Made by a program: the position numbers and the translations under genes. Of a DNA stretch of 64,000 bases, positions 9,075-18,203 are shown piece after piece (position 1 is the stretch's first letter; the number at the start of each line of letters is the position of its first letter). The notes beneath the pieces were generated by a model that was given only the letters and a program-made list of their open reading frames with translations, did no database searches and was not told where the DNA came from. This DNA comes from JABMQB01 sp964575025. GTDB lineage: Bacteria; Bacteroidota; Bacteroidia; Bacteroidales; Prolixibacteraceae. Location: assembly GCA_964575025.1 (NCBI GenBank), contig CAZNPV010000011.1, positions 26,599 to 90,598 of the forward strand, read 5' to 3'.

Positions 9075-10244
9075 ATGGTGACAGAATCGAGATATAACGC
9101 ACGTGGGGTTTCCGCATCGAAGGAAGAGGTGCACAATGCCATTAAAAACATCGACAAAGGATTGTTTCCGAAAGCTTTCTGTAAAATTATTCCCGATGTG
9201 CTGGGGGGTGATCCCGAATGGTGCAACATCATGCATGCCGACGGAGCGGGAACAAAATCCTCTCTGGCCTATGTATACTGGAAAGAAACCGGCGACCTCT
9301 CGGTCTGGAAAGGAATTGCACAGGATGCCCTGGTGATGAATATCGACGACCTGCTTTGCGTGGGGGCTATGGATAATATCCTCGTTTCATCAACCATCGG
9401 AAGGAACAAAAATACCGTTCCGGGAGAAGTAATTGCTGCCATTATCAGCGGTACGGAAGAAGTGTTGGAAAGACTGCGTGGGCTGGGAATGAATATTTAT
9501 TTGACAGGAGGTGAAACAGCCGATGTTGGCGATTTGGTACGAACCATTGTTGTCGATTCTACCGTTACCTGCCGCATGAAACGCAAAGAGGTTATTTCAG
9601 CAGGCAACATTTCTGCCGGTGATGTGATCGTCGGGCTTTCATCTACCGGACAGGCAACCTATGAAGATTCGTACAATGGAGGAATGGGAAGCAACGGACT
9701 CACCTCGGCAAGGCATGATATTTTTTTTAAGGATCTTGCTGAAAAATACCCTGAGAGTTATGATCCTCAGATTCCCGAAGAGCTGGTTTATTCCGGAAAA
9801 TTCCGGTTAACCGATACAATCGAAGAACCCGGAACCGATGCAGGCAAACTGGTTCTTTCTCCCACCCGGACCTATGCACCGGTAGTCAGAAAGATCCTGG
9901 AAAAATACCGTGACCAAATAAACGGAATGATCCATTGTTCGGGCGGTGCCCAGACCAAAGTTTTGCATTTTGTGGAGAATCTCCATGTAATTAAAAACAA
10001 TATGTTTCCGCTTCCTCCCCTTTTCAGAATGATTCAGAAAGAATCAGGGACAACCTGGAGCGAGATGTACAAGGTTTTTAACATGGGTCACCGATTTGAG
10101 ATCTATACAAATGAAGCAATAGCCGACGATATTATTGCCATTGCGAACAGTTTTCATGTCGATGCACAGGTTATCGGGAAAGTCGAACCTTTTGAGGGAA
10201 AGAAACTTACCATTAAATCGGAGGAAGGAGAATTCTTTTACTAA
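9075..10244 (+). CDS. purM: Phosphoribosylformylglycinamidine cyclo-ligase (AIR synthase)
   Basis: A 389-residue PurM-family protein. It catalyses ATP-dependent closure of the imidazole ring (FGAM to AIR) in purine synthesis. Visible signatures are the ATP and dimer-interface segment HADGAGTKSSLAY near residues 54-66, the region DALVMNIDDLLCVGA with Asp residues, the glycine motif LTGGETADVGD, and the C-terminal half with STGQATYE, SPTRTYAPVV, IHCSGGAQTKVL and VFNMGHRFEIY. The chain is longer than the ~345 residues of E. coli PurM because of extra sequence after residue 195 (YNGGMGSNGLTSARHD and following), which I take to be the Bacteroidota form. HypE, ThiL and SelD share the fold, but the NMGHRFE and GGETADVGD motifs point to PurM. 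Confidence 0.9.
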   Translation: MVTESRYNARGVSASKEEVHNAIKNIDKGLFPKAFCKIIPDVLGGDPEWCNIMHADGAGTKSSLAYVYWKETGDLSVWKGIAQDALVMNIDDLLCVGAMDNILVSSTIGRNKNTVPGEVIAAIISGTEEVLERLRGLGMNIYLTGGETADVGDLVRTIVVDSTVTCRMKRKEVISAGNISAGDVIVGLSSTGQATYEDSYNGGMGSNGLTSARHDIFFKDLAEKYPESYDPQIPEELVYSGKFRLTDTIEEPGTDAGKLVLSPTRTYAPVVRKILEKYRDQINGMIHCSGGAQTKVLHFVENLHVIKNNMFPLPPLFRMIQKESGTTWSEMYKVFNMGHRFEIYTNEAIADDIIAIANSFHVDAQVIGKVEPFEGKKLTIKSEEGEFFY

Positions 10245-10250
10245 CTCAAT

Positions 10251-10264
10251 CCCACCCAGGTGGG
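10251..10264 (+). other. Short perfect hairpin between purM and prfA
   Basis: CCCACC (10251-10256) pairs with GGTGGG (10259-10264) across 2 bases. It is followed by AAGATTTTC, not by a real T-run, so it may be a weak terminator or a processing/pausing hairpin; prfA could still be co-transcribed. Confidence 0.35.
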
Positions 10265-10355
10265 AAGATTTTCAGCAGCGTGTTTTAAATAAAAAAAAAC
10301 TCCTGCCTGCCGAAAGGCAAGTTTTCACAGGTATGAATGTTAGAATAACAGATAT

Positions 10356-11441
10356 ATGGCACAATATACATTATTAGAAAAATATGAATCCATAAAGCAG
10401 CGCTTTGAAGAAGTGAGCCACCAGATTGCTGACCCGGAAGCAATGGCCGACATGAAGCGCTATATCAAACTCAACCAGGAATACAAACGCCTGGATGAGT
10501 TGATTCGTGTGTTCCGCGAATACAAAAACCTTGTCGACACCATGGAGTCAGGAAAAGAGATCCTTGCGGAGGAGTCGGATGAGGAACTGCGCGAAATGGC
10601 TCGTGAGGAGATCGAAAAAGCCGAAGAACGGATCCCCCCAAAGGAGAGGGAGATTAAAATACTGCTCGTTCCTGCCGATCCGGAAGACAACAAAAATGCC
10701 ATTCTGGAGATCCGTGCCGGTACCGGAGGCGATGAAGCCAGTATATTTGCCGGAGACCTGTTCCGCATGTATTCCAAATTCTGTGAAAAAAAAGACTGGA
10801 AGATGGAGGTCACCAATCTGAACGAAGGAACAGCAGGAGGCTATAAGGAAATCGTAGCCAAGATTACCGGGAACGGTGTGTACGGGATCATGAAATATGA
10901 ATCAGGAGTTCACAGGGTTCAGCGTGTGCCGCAGACCGAAACCCAGGGGAGGGTACATACATCGGCAGCAACCGTGGCTGTGCTGCCTGAAGCGGAAGAA
11001 TTTGATGTGGAACTCAGGGAAAGTGATATCCGGAAAGATACCTATTGTTCATCGGGACCGGGAGGACAGTCGGTAAATACTACCTATTCAGCCATCCGTC
11101 TCACACACATCCCTACCGGAATTGTGGTGACCTGCCAGGATGAAAAATCACAATTGAAAAACCTGGCTAAGGCTATGGTCGAACTGAGAACAAGAATATA
11201 CAACATGGAGTACCAAAAGTACCTGGATGAAATAGCATCCAAACGGAAAACCATGGTGTCAACCGGCGACCGCTCAGCTAAGATCAGAACGTACAACTGG
11301 CCCCAGGGAAGGATTACCGACCACAGAATCAACCTGACCATGTACAACCTTCAGGCTGTTATTAACGGCGATCTGGATGAAGTGATAGAAAAATTGATGA
11401 TCGAAGAAAATGCCGCCCGATTGAAAGAAGCGGAAATTTAA
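10356..11441 (+). CDS. prfA: Peptide chain release factor 1
   Basis: A 361-residue class I release factor that reads UAA and UAG and triggers peptide release. The catalytic GGQ is at residues 236-238 (SGPGGQSVNTT). The anticodon-like tripeptide is P192-Q-T194 in RVPQTETQGR; the RVPxTExxGR context and PxT form assign it to RF1 rather than RF2 (SPF). The long N-terminal coiled coil (about 1-100) and the closing LxxLExxxLDEVIEKL-type region are complete, so the length is normal. It starts 111 bases after purM, with no clear promoter of its own. Confidence 0.93.
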   Translation: MAQYTLLEKYESIKQRFEEVSHQIADPEAMADMKRYIKLNQEYKRLDELIRVFREYKNLVDTMESGKEILAEESDEELREMAREEIEKAEERIPPKEREIKILLVPADPEDNKNAILEIRAGTGGDEASIFAGDLFRMYSKFCEKKDWKMEVTNLNEGTAGGYKEIVAKITGNGVYGIMKYESGVHRVQRVPQTETQGRVHTSAATVAVLPEAEEFDVELRESDIRKDTYCSSGPGGQSVNTTYSAIRLTHIPTGIVVTCQDEKSQLKNLAKAMVELRTRIYNMEYQKYLDEIASKRKTMVSTGDRSAKIRTYNWPQGRITDHRINLTMYNLQAVINGDLDEVIEKLMIEENAARLKEAEI

Positions 11442-11464
11442 ACAGAAAACAAATCTGTGCAGCA

Positions 11465-11491
11465 TTGAGATGTGTTCTTTGTGTACCTTTG
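11465..11491 (+). promoter_or_regulatory. Probable promoter of pyrF
   Basis: TACCTTTG (11484-11491) is an exact TAnnTTTG element; a TTG at 11465-11467 lies 16 bases upstream, somewhat short of the usual 19-21. The leader to ATG 11537 is about 40 bases and holds a run of nine T (11501-11509). Confidence 0.45.
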
Positions 11492-11536
11492 TAGAACAGC
11501 TTTTTTTTTGTACCACAGAGAATCAAAGTAAATAGC

Positions 11537-12370
11537 ATGAATCAACAACAACTGTTTGAACAGATAAAAAAGAAACAAAGTTTTCTTTGCATCGGGCTTG
11601 ACAGCGACAGCAAAAAAATACCGCAGCATTTGCTTAAAAAAGAAGACCCGTTATTTGCTTTCAACAGGGAAATAATAGATGCTACGCATGACCTGGCAGT
11701 GGCCTATAAACCCAACCTTGCATTTTATGAAAGGCATGGCTCGAAAGGATGGCTGAGCCTTGAAAAAACAGCAACCTACCTGAAATCACATTATCCTGAG
11801 ATTTTCATCATTGCCGATGCCAAACGGGGCGATATCGGAAATACTTCAACCTTGTATGCCCGGGCATTCTTTGAAAATATGGATTTTGATGCGGTAACGG
11901 TTGCTCCTTATATGGGGGAAGATTCCGTTTTACCCTTTCTCTCTTTTAAAAACAAGTGGGTTGTTTTGCTGGCGCTAACCTCAAACATAGGGGCTTTCGA
12001 TTTTCAATTCCTGAAAGATGAGCAGTCAGGGAACAGACTTTTTGAATCGGTACTGAAAATTTCCCGGAACTGGGGGACAACTGAAAATATGATGTACGTG
12101 GTTGGGGCTACCAAAGCTGAAAAACTGAAAGAAATACGCAACATTGTACCCGATCACTTCCTGCTTGTACCGGGTGTGGGGGCGCAGGGCGGTAGCCTGA
12201 AAGAAGTGGCCGGGAATGGCATGAACAAAAAATGCGGATTGCTGGTGAATTCATCCCGCGGAATTATTTATGCTTCTCCGGATACTGATTTTGCCGGAAA
12301 AGCCCGCGAAGCGGCCAGATCACTTCAGACTGAGATGAAAGAATTATTGAATCATGCAGGGTTGATTTAA
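11537..12370 (+). CDS. pyrF: Orotidine 5'-phosphate decarboxylase
   Basis: A 277-residue OMP decarboxylase, the last step of UMP synthesis. The catalytic segment D94-A-K96-R-G-D99-I-G-N-T is present, with Lys96 the proton donor. Earlier, FLCIGLDSDSKKIP gives the substrate-binding Asp, and VAYKPNLAFYE supplies the Lys of the active-site pair. The phosphate-binding region reads VPGVGAQGGSL. The length of ~275 and the DAKRGDIGNT form match the longer group of the family (often called type 2), rather than the ~230-residue E. coli type. Gene pyrF is convergent with the hexokinase gene; a possible bidirectional hairpin lies between them. Confidence 0.93.
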   Translation: MNQQQLFEQIKKKQSFLCIGLDSDSKKIPQHLLKKEDPLFAFNREIIDATHDLAVAYKPNLAFYERHGSKGWLSLEKTATYLKSHYPEIFIIADAKRGDIGNTSTLYARAFFENMDFDAVTVAPYMGEDSVLPFLSFKNKWVVLLALTSNIGAFDFQFLKDEQSGNRLFESVLKISRNWGTTENMMYVVGATKAEKLKEIRNIVPDHFLLVPGVGAQGGSLKEVAGNGMNKKCGLLVNSSRGIIYASPDTDFAGKAREAARSLQTEMKELLNHAGLI

Positions 12371-12380
12371 CCTTATAATC

Positions 12381-12430
12381 CTTTGCGGTTAATCCTTTTA
12401 AACCGCAGAGTTCGCGAAGAATGCGCAAAG
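12381..12430. other. Two competing hairpins between convergent pyrF and hexokinase genes
   Basis: TGCGGTT (12384-12390) pairs with AACCGCA (12401-12407) over a 10-base loop. Alternatively CTTTGCG (12381-12387) pairs with CGCAAAG (12424-12430). The two cannot form together. There is no strong T-run, so a bidirectional terminator is only a possibility. Confidence 0.35.
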
Positions 12431-12442
12431 TTATTTAAGTAT

Positions 12443-13735
12443 TCAGTTTACTATTGCCGCAATAGCAGCACCCAACAGGCTTGAATTTTCCACCTCCACA
12501 ATTTCGTAATATCTTTGTTTGTTGTTGCTAAGGAATTCCTGAAGGTACCTTTCGAATTGATTCTGAAAGTTTTTCAGTTTATAAAAGGTAGTCCCATCAA
12601 TGGTAAGGCAAACCGGGCTTTCGGGTGTTTTTCCCCCGCCGGTTTTTAAGATTACTGCAGCCAGGTTTGCAGCGACCAGTTTTGCTGCCCGGCTGATAAA
12701 TGCTTCGATAATCTGAACCGCTATATCCCTCTCTTCCTTACGCTCAAGAAACCCTGTCAGTGGATTTTTCCCTGGATCTGTAGCCAGAACAAATTTGTTC
12801 ACCTCTTCGGTACTCAGTTCCGGGAGGGTGAGCAGGTTATTTTTTGTGGTTTGACTGAACAATCCTTCCCGGGCAGCCACTTTCAGGGCGACGTTGCACA
12901 ATCCACCGAAATACCCTCCTGAGAACATTTTTTCAAATGCATAACTCCCGGGAGCTTTTGTCTGGCTATCAAACAACCGGTCGATACCGGTACGCGGGGC
13001 CAGTCCGAAATTCCCCGATTCGATATTGATGATCTGGCTTTTTCGCAGATCAAGGTTGGGTGTTTTTAAAATGTTGGTATTCTGTTCGATATAAGCCGTA
13101 TTGGTGCCGGTTCCGAGAATAAAACCAATAAACGTATCAAACTTCCTGCCGGCAGTGGCTGCTTTTCCGGCCAGCAGAGTGGCTACGGTATCATTGAGAA
13201 GGATCTGTTTTTTTTCAGGACACCCCATGGCTTCAAGCATGTTCCTTCCGATCATTTCACCAATCACTTCCGGGGCTTTTATTTCCTTGCTCCATTCGAT
13301 TAATTTACCATCCTTATCAGGGAAAATCTCCACTGCATAGGAAAAGCAAAATCCGATTTTATCCGAAATATCTTTGTATTCCTCAAGATAATCTGCCATG
13401 GTCTTAAAAAACGCTTCCTTTGATAGTTCACGGTCAATGGCAGGCATGGTAAAATTCTTCAGCTTCTCAACCACCATTTTCAGGTTTGTGTCAAAATATA
13501 TTTTTGCCGTACGGAAATTGGTCCCTCCGGCATCAATCGCAATCACAGGCTCGTTTGGTTTTAGTTGACTGTCTGCCTCGATATAGGTTGGAATCATCAG
13601 AAGGGAACTCTCTTTTCCCTGCAAACCCTTGTTCATTTCGCTCAGAAAGTCATCTACTAAGTGTTGCATGTCAACCTGTGAAGCAAGGACCTGGTGTGAT
13701 CTAAGAAACTGCTCTGTTTTATTCATAGGAATCAT
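12443..13735 (-). CDS. Hexokinase (eukaryotic-type hexokinase family)
   Basis: A 430-residue sugar kinase of the hexokinase fold, closer in plan to eukaryotic hexokinase (two-domain, ~50 kDa) than to bacterial GlcK. The first phosphate motif is AIDAGGTNFR at residues 66-75. The sugar-binding segment has N181-D182 (LLNDTVATLLAG), with Asp182 the likely catalytic base. The second phosphate motif is GFILGTGTNTAYIE starting at 204, and TIDGTTFYK near 375 is the adenosine region. It would make glucose 6-phosphate from glucose, linking the glycogen genes at 44.8-55.4 kb with glycolysis. The start may be ATG 13735 or the ATG three codons later at 13726; neither has a Shine-Dalgarno site. A heptamer repeat array begins 23 bases before the start. 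Confidence 0.85.
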   Translation of the reverse strand: MIPMNKTEQFLRSHQVLASQVDMQHLVDDFLSEMNKGLQGKESSLLMIPTYIEADSQLKPNEPVIAIDAGGTNFRTAKIYFDTNLKMVVEKLKNFTMPAIDRELSKEAFFKTMADYLEEYKDISDKIGFCFSYAVEIFPDKDGKLIEWSKEIKAPEVIGEMIGRNMLEAMGCPEKKQILLNDTVATLLAGKAATAGRKFDTFIGFILGTGTNTAYIEQNTNILKTPNLDLRKSQIINIESGNFGLAPRTGIDRLFDSQTKAPGSYAFEKMFSGGYFGGLCNVALKVAAREGLFSQTTKNNLLTLPELSTEEVNKFVLATDPGKNPLTGFLERKEERDIAVQIIEAFISRAAKLVAANLAAVILKTGGGKTPESPVCLTIDGTTFYKLKNFQNQFERYLQEFLSNNKQRYYEIVEVENSSLLGAAIAAIVN

Positions 13736-13757
13736 TTTCGTTGGTTTAAATGGTGTG

Positions 13758-13876
13758 GAAGTCGGAAGTCGGAAGACCGGAGACCGGAGTCGGAAGACCG
13801 AAGACCGAAGACCGGAGACCGAAGACCGAAGACCGAAGACCGGAGTCGGAAGACCGGAGACCGGAGACCGAAGACC
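13758..13876 (+). repeat. Heptanucleotide tandem array, 17 units of GRAGWCS
   Basis: Exactly 17 contiguous 7-base units (119 bases) fit GRAGWCS, such as GAAGACC, GGAGACC, GAAGTCG and GGAGTCG. Because 7 is not a multiple of 3, every frame encodes a repeating heptapeptide (for example RPKTEDR) and stays open, which creates false ORFs. It occupies the gap between the hexokinase start and the oxidoreductase gene, just before the assembly gap. The same unit forms a larger array in the opposite orientation at 18581-18846. Confidence 0.92.
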
Positions 13877-14074
13877 GGGTAATTTGTTTAAATTGTTATT
13901 TATCCGGGCTAAGATACAANNNNNNNNNNNNNNNNNNNNNNNNNNNNNNNNNNNNNNNNNNNNNNNNNNNNNNNNNNNNNNNNNNNNNNNNNNNNNNNNN
14001 NNNNNNNNNNNNNNNNNNNAGACCGAAGACCGGGTAATTTGTTTAAATTGTTATTTATCCGGGCTAAGATACAA
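13865..14074. other. Scaffold gap of 100 N with 55-base duplicated flanks
   Basis: Bases 13920-14019 are exactly 100 N, a conventional placeholder. The 55 bases before it (13865-13919) are identical to the 55 bases after it (14020-14074). The likely cause is two contigs that overlap by 55 bases and were joined without merging, so the true sequence probably has one copy and no gap. The rest of the 412-base stretch between genes (13736-14147) holds only the heptamer array and AT-rich sequence. Confidence 0.85.
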
Positions 14075-14147
14075 ATTCTATTTGCTCCTGGGAAAGTATT
14101 ATAAAACAGTTTTCTGCGGATAATGCAAAATTTTGTGAATTATTCTT

Positions 14148-15470
14148 TCATATCAACGTCCAGGGTGAGCGATACGTATAATGAAGTTTAGCTGTTGCAG
14201 CACCCTCTTCGTCGTCCACAAAAGTTTCGGATGCCGGATCCCAATGAATGGTACGTTTCAGGTCGCAGGCTATATTCCCGAGGGTACAAACGGTACATGA
14301 TCTATGGCCTGTTTCCACCGGGACAACCGGGTCTTTTCTTTCACGGACGGCATCGATGAAGTTTATCTGATGGGGGATTCTTGTTTCGTAGGGTCCATCG
14401 TCTGGTTCTTCGGTTACAGCAGGTTTAAATTGATCATCCGAAGCATTGAAATAGCCTCTTGCCACTTCGATCCAGCCCTTATCGCCCCGGAATTTAACGC
14501 CTTTGGTTCGTTCTTCATCAAAGGGTTCCGAGGTCATGACTACACCGTTGGCATAAGTAAACCGTATAAATTCCGTACCATCGCCGATAGGAGAAATTTC
14601 AACAGGACCGCTCTGGTCCATACCAAGTCCCCATTGGGCAATGTCGAACATGTGGGCACCCCAGTCGGTTGTAAATCCTCCGCCGGTTTCTTTGTACCAG
14701 CGCCAGCCACCCCAGAACTGTTCATGTTCCACCGGATCAAGCGATATGGGCGGATTTAATTCGTTGTTAAAATGAATGGTTTCCGGGAGAGGCCCCAGCC
14801 ACAGATCCCAGTTCAGGTCTTCCGGTACCGGCTCAGGGGGTAAATGATACGGAACAGGAGGAGCTCCCACATAGGCATTGACGCGTTCAATGGTGCCCAA
14901 TGCCCCCGATTGAACCAACTGAACGGCATGCCGGAAAAGGGCATCCGACCGTTGCTGGCTGCCAATCGCCAGAATCCGGTTTTCTTCACGAACTACCTGC
15001 CGTAAAACCTGACCTTCTTTAATCGTAAAGGTCATCGGTTTTTCTAGATAAACATCTTTTCCCGCTTTACACGCAGCAACCGCAATCAGGGCATGCGCAT
15101 GGTCGGGCACCGCAATCACAACCGCATCTATATCTTCACGGCTGAGCAGATCCTGGTATTTCTCGTACACATCTACCTGAACCCGTTTGCCGGCTTCCTG
15201 ATAAAAGTTATTTACCACATTAATGAATCGCTGGCGCTTGCGTCCATATACATCGCAGCCTGCCAGAATTTTGACGCCGGGAACCTGTAAAAAGCCATTC
15301 AACAGAAACAGAGCCTGCCTTCCTAAACCGATAAAGCCAAGTTTAATGTCGGTATCTTCAACGTCACTTTGGCAGCTTTGTAACGAAGGCAGGAAGGTAA
15401 GTCCTGCCATCCCCAGAGCCGTTGTGCCGATAAACCTCCTCCTCGATACTTCTTTATTTGATTTACTCAT
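14148..15470 (-). CDS. Gfo/Idh/MocA family oxidoreductase, Tat-exported lipoprotein
   Basis: A 440-residue NAD(P)-dependent oxidoreductase. The N-terminus carries a twin-arginine signal (S9-R-R-R-F-I-G) followed by a hydrophobic stretch and a lipobox-like SLQSC ending at Cys33, so the folded, cofactor-loaded enzyme is probably exported by Tat and lipidated. The Rossmann fold starts KLGFIGLGRQAL; the family signature E143-K-P145 follows (VYLEKPM). The C-terminal half contains GGWRWYKETGGGFTTDWGAHMFDIAQWGLG, typical of the Bacteroidota/Planctomycetes exported subgroup. Such enzymes act on sugars or inositols; the substrate cannot be read. No promoter match was found in the 279-base divergent gap upstream. 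Confidence 0.88.
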   Translation of the reverse strand: MSKSNKEVSRRRFIGTTALGMAGLTFLPSLQSCQSDVEDTDIKLGFIGLGRQALFLLNGFLQVPGVKILAGCDVYGRKRQRFINVVNNFYQEAGKRVQVDVYEKYQDLLSREDIDAVVIAVPDHAHALIAVAACKAGKDVYLEKPMTFTIKEGQVLRQVVREENRILAIGSQQRSDALFRHAVQLVQSGALGTIERVNAYVGAPPVPYHLPPEPVPEDLNWDLWLGPLPETIHFNNELNPPISLDPVEHEQFWGGWRWYKETGGGFTTDWGAHMFDIAQWGLGMDQSGPVEISPIGDGTEFIRFTYANGVVMTSEPFDEERTKGVKFRGDKGWIEVARGYFNASDDQFKPAVTEEPDDGPYETRIPHQINFIDAVRERKDPVVPVETGHRSCTVCTLGNIACDLKRTIHWDPASETFVDDEEGAATAKLHYTYRSPWTLI

Positions 15471-15749
15471 GGTATAAAAGATTTATAATTGTCTGATCAA
15501 ACGTTATCCCGATAATGCATGTAAAAATATACGTTTTATTTTTTTCCCCCTTATTTTATCCGTTAAATTCCAGGTTGTTTCATCTGAATACAGTTTTTTT
15601 CTCGAGATGAGAACTCCGGCCGGACACACATGGTCAATCCCTGAAAAGGGGAGATATCCCGGTTCTGCTGTAACATATGCATTTTTCATGCGTCATATAA
15701 TTGTTTATGCAATTCAGCCATTTCTACTGTTCAATGAAGATTCAAAGTA
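15471..15749. other. Divergent intergenic region
   Basis: 279 bases between the divergent oxidoreductase and permease genes. It should hold both promoters, but I find no exact TAnnTTTG in either direction and no gene. Sequence is AT-rich next to both starts, with a more GC-rich middle at about 15600-15660. Confidence 0.4.
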
Positions 15750-18170
15750 ATGTTTAAAAACATCGTAAAAAACAGCTTTCGTACCTTTAAAAAAGAAAAG
15801 GGGTATGTAAGTATTAATATTCTTGGGTTATCCATAGGCATTGCCTGCAGTCTGGTTATTTTCCTTTTTGTCCTGCATCAGCTAAGTTATGATACGTATC
15901 ACGAGAAAAAGGACCGGATTTTCCGGGTATTGCTGGATGGCAAGATCGGGGATCAGGAGATTTATGCCTGTTGGACGGCGTCGGTCATCGGCCCGACGAT
16001 GGCAGCTGATTTTCCGGAGGTCGAGTCATTCTGCCGGTTAAATAAATTCGGAGAAACCATCGTAAAGAACGGCGACCGGAATTTTATTATCAGCGATTTT
16101 GGAGAAGCCGATTCCTCTTTCTTCGACCTCTTTTCTATTCCGTTGCTAAAGGGAGATCGCAAGAATGTTTTGAACACACCTCATACGATGGTTCTTTCTG
16201 AATCAACAGCAAGGAAGATTTTCGGGAATGAAGATCCCATCAACAAGTTTTTAAAAGTCAATACACAGGATGAGCCCTACCGGATTACAGGAGTTATGGC
16301 TGATTTTCCGGAAAACACGCATATCAATATCGATGTTTTCACTTCTTTTATGACCAATCCAAGGGCCAATAATCCGGAATGGCTGAGCAACAGTTTTAGC
16401 ACCTATATTCTTTTAAAACCCAATACGTCGGTTGCCAATGTGGAGGCAAAATTTCCGGAAATGGTTTTAAAATATGTGGGGCCGCGGGTACAGGACCTGT
16501 TTGGGGTTTCAGCGGAAGAATTTTTATCACAAGGAAACCGGTATGATTTTCATCTTCAGCCAATAACAAAAATACACATCGATCCTACGGTTGAACACGA
16601 TGCCAAACCTGCATCGGATCCTAAATACCTCATCATTTTCGGAACCATTGCCATACTGATCATTGTGATTGCGTCGATTAATTTTATGAATCTGGCAACA
16701 GCCCAGGCAACAAAACGCGCAAAAGAAGTGGGTGTTAAAAAAGTAAATGGATCATCACAATGGGCATTGGTTTCCCAATTCTTAGCCGATTCAACGATTC
16801 TTTCGCTGTTGGCATTGGTTGTGGCTGTTGTGATTGTGTTGGTTACCCTTCCGTATTTTAATAATCTGCTGGATGTCAAAATGGAGTTTGGGCTTTTCCG
16901 TTATTGGTATTATTGGCCTGGGTTGATAGCATTTGCCTTTGTTGTGGGGATTTTTGCAGGGGCCTATCCGGCTTTTTACCTCTCTTCATTCAGTCCTGCC
17001 ACAGTCCTGCGGGGAAAAGTCAGAGAAGGCTTTAAAAACGGCAGGTTAAGGAGCATTCTTGTTTCGGTGCAATTCCTGATCTCCATTGTGCTGATTATCG
17101 GTACCATCATAATGTACAGGCAGCTAACCTATATGGTGAATAAAGACATGGGTTTTGATAAAGACCGGTTGATGGTGGTTGAGCAGGCCGGATCGATAGG
17201 GGATCAGGTACATGCGTTTAAAGAAGAATTGCTCCGGCTCCCGGGAGTGGCGAGTGTTTCTGTATCAACGGCTGTACCCGGACGGAACAATAACCTGAAT
17301 GCGTACATGCTGGAAGGACGAAATGCGGAAACTTTCCTGCTTCAGTCAAACTGGGTGGATTACGATTATCTGGAGACCTTTGGATTGAAACTGGAACAGG
17401 GACGTTTCTTTAACCGGGAGTATGGCTCTGACCAACAGGCTTGTGTCGTCAATCAAAAAACAATGGAGGAGTTCGGGCTAACCAGTATGGATTCTTCGCG
17501 GTTTATGATCATCCATGACAATGGAGAGATTACGTATCTTCCCATTTTAGGCGTCAGCAATAATTTTCACTTCAGGTCGCTCCATAACCGGATCACTCCC
17601 TATATCATGCGGTTTAAATCCGAAGGGATGCATTTCGGGTATGTAACCGTTAAATTTGCTTCGGAAGCTTCTGCTCAAACGATCCGTCAGATTGAGGATA
17701 ACTGGAAACGCTTTGCATCCAACAATCCGCTTCAGTATTACTTCATGGATAATGACATTATGCAGATGTATAAGAATGAGAGGCAGAATGCACAGTTGTC
17801 GGTGTTGTTTGCGATTCTGGGAATTTTCATTGCCGCACTGGGTCTTTTTGGATTAACTTCGTTTACCATCGAACAAAGAACCAAAGAAGTGGGTGTCAGG
17901 AAAGCCCTGGGTGCTTCTGCCCCGGGTATCTTCTACCTGATTTCTAAGGAGATCATTCTCCTGGTTTGCATTGCAACCGTGATTGCCTGGCCCCTGATCT
18001 TTTTCGTTGCCCAAAACTGGCTGCAGAATTATCATTACCGGATCAACCTGAGTGTTTATGAATTTGTCTTTGGCTTTGGGGCAGCTATTTCAGTGGCCCT
18101 GGCAACCATCAGCTACCAGACCCTGAAAACAACCAGGATCAATCCGGCCGATACGTTGCGGTATGAATAA
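15750..18170 (+). CDS. ABC transporter permease, MacB/FtsX type with two FtsX modules
   Basis: An 806-residue inner-membrane protein beginning MFKNIVKNSFRTFKKEKGYVSINILGLSIGIACS, the usual start of the large Bacteroidota FtsX-like permeases. Order: first transmembrane helix (about 20-42), MacB-like periplasmic core (about 45-270), a three-helix FtsX module (about 290-420; motif ATQATKRAKEVGVKK-like, here TAQATKRAKEVGVKK), a helix at ~430-450, a second periplasmic domain, and a C-terminal FtsX module (about 680-800; RTKEVGVRKALGAS). These permeases need a separate ATPase; none is next to it. They work as mechanotransmission systems for export, antimicrobial peptides or lipoproteins rather than as classical pores. 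Transcribed alone, with a small opposite-strand gene downstream. Confidence 0.85.
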   Translation: MFKNIVKNSFRTFKKEKGYVSINILGLSIGIACSLVIFLFVLHQLSYDTYHEKKDRIFRVLLDGKIGDQEIYACWTASVIGPTMAADFPEVESFCRLNKFGETIVKNGDRNFIISDFGEADSSFFDLFSIPLLKGDRKNVLNTPHTMVLSESTARKIFGNEDPINKFLKVNTQDEPYRITGVMADFPENTHINIDVFTSFMTNPRANNPEWLSNSFSTYILLKPNTSVANVEAKFPEMVLKYVGPRVQDLFGVSAEEFLSQGNRYDFHLQPITKIHIDPTVEHDAKPASDPKYLIIFGTIAILIIVIASINFMNLATAQATKRAKEVGVKKVNGSSQWALVSQFLADSTILSLLALVVAVVIVLVTLPYFNNLLDVKMEFGLFRYWYYWPGLIAFAFVVGIFAGAYPAFYLSSFSPATVLRGKVREGFKNGRLRSILVSVQFLISIVLIIGTIIMYRQLTYMVNKDMGFDKDRLMVVEQAGSIGDQVHAFKEELLRLPGVASVSVSTAVPGRNNNLNAYMLEGRNAETFLLQSNWVDYDYLETFGLKLEQGRFFNREYGSDQQACVVNQKTMEEFGLTSMDSSRFMIIHDNGEITYLPILGVSNNFHFRSLHNRITPYIMRFKSEGMHFGYVTVKFASEASAQTIRQIEDNWKRFASNNPLQYYFMDNDIMQMYKNERQNAQLSVLFAILGIFIAALGLFGLTSFTIEQRTKEVGVRKALGASAPGIFYLISKEIILLVCIATVIAWPLIFFVAQNWLQNYHYRINLSVYEFVFGFGAAISVALATISYQTLKTTRINPADTLRYE

Positions 18171-18203
18171 GGTCCGGACCTCTGAAAACAAAGGAGATAA
18201 ACC

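Noticed and set aside
10929..10940. PQT instead of PAT or PVT in release factor 1 as a sign of codon change
   Set aside because: The flanking context fits RF1, only P and T are key, and stop codons TAA, TAG and TGA appear to be used normally: sufC, sufS, lpxD and the oxoprolinase gene end in TGA.
15750..18170. Complete ABC efflux system
   Set aside because: Only the permease is present; no ATPase or membrane-fusion gene adjoins it.
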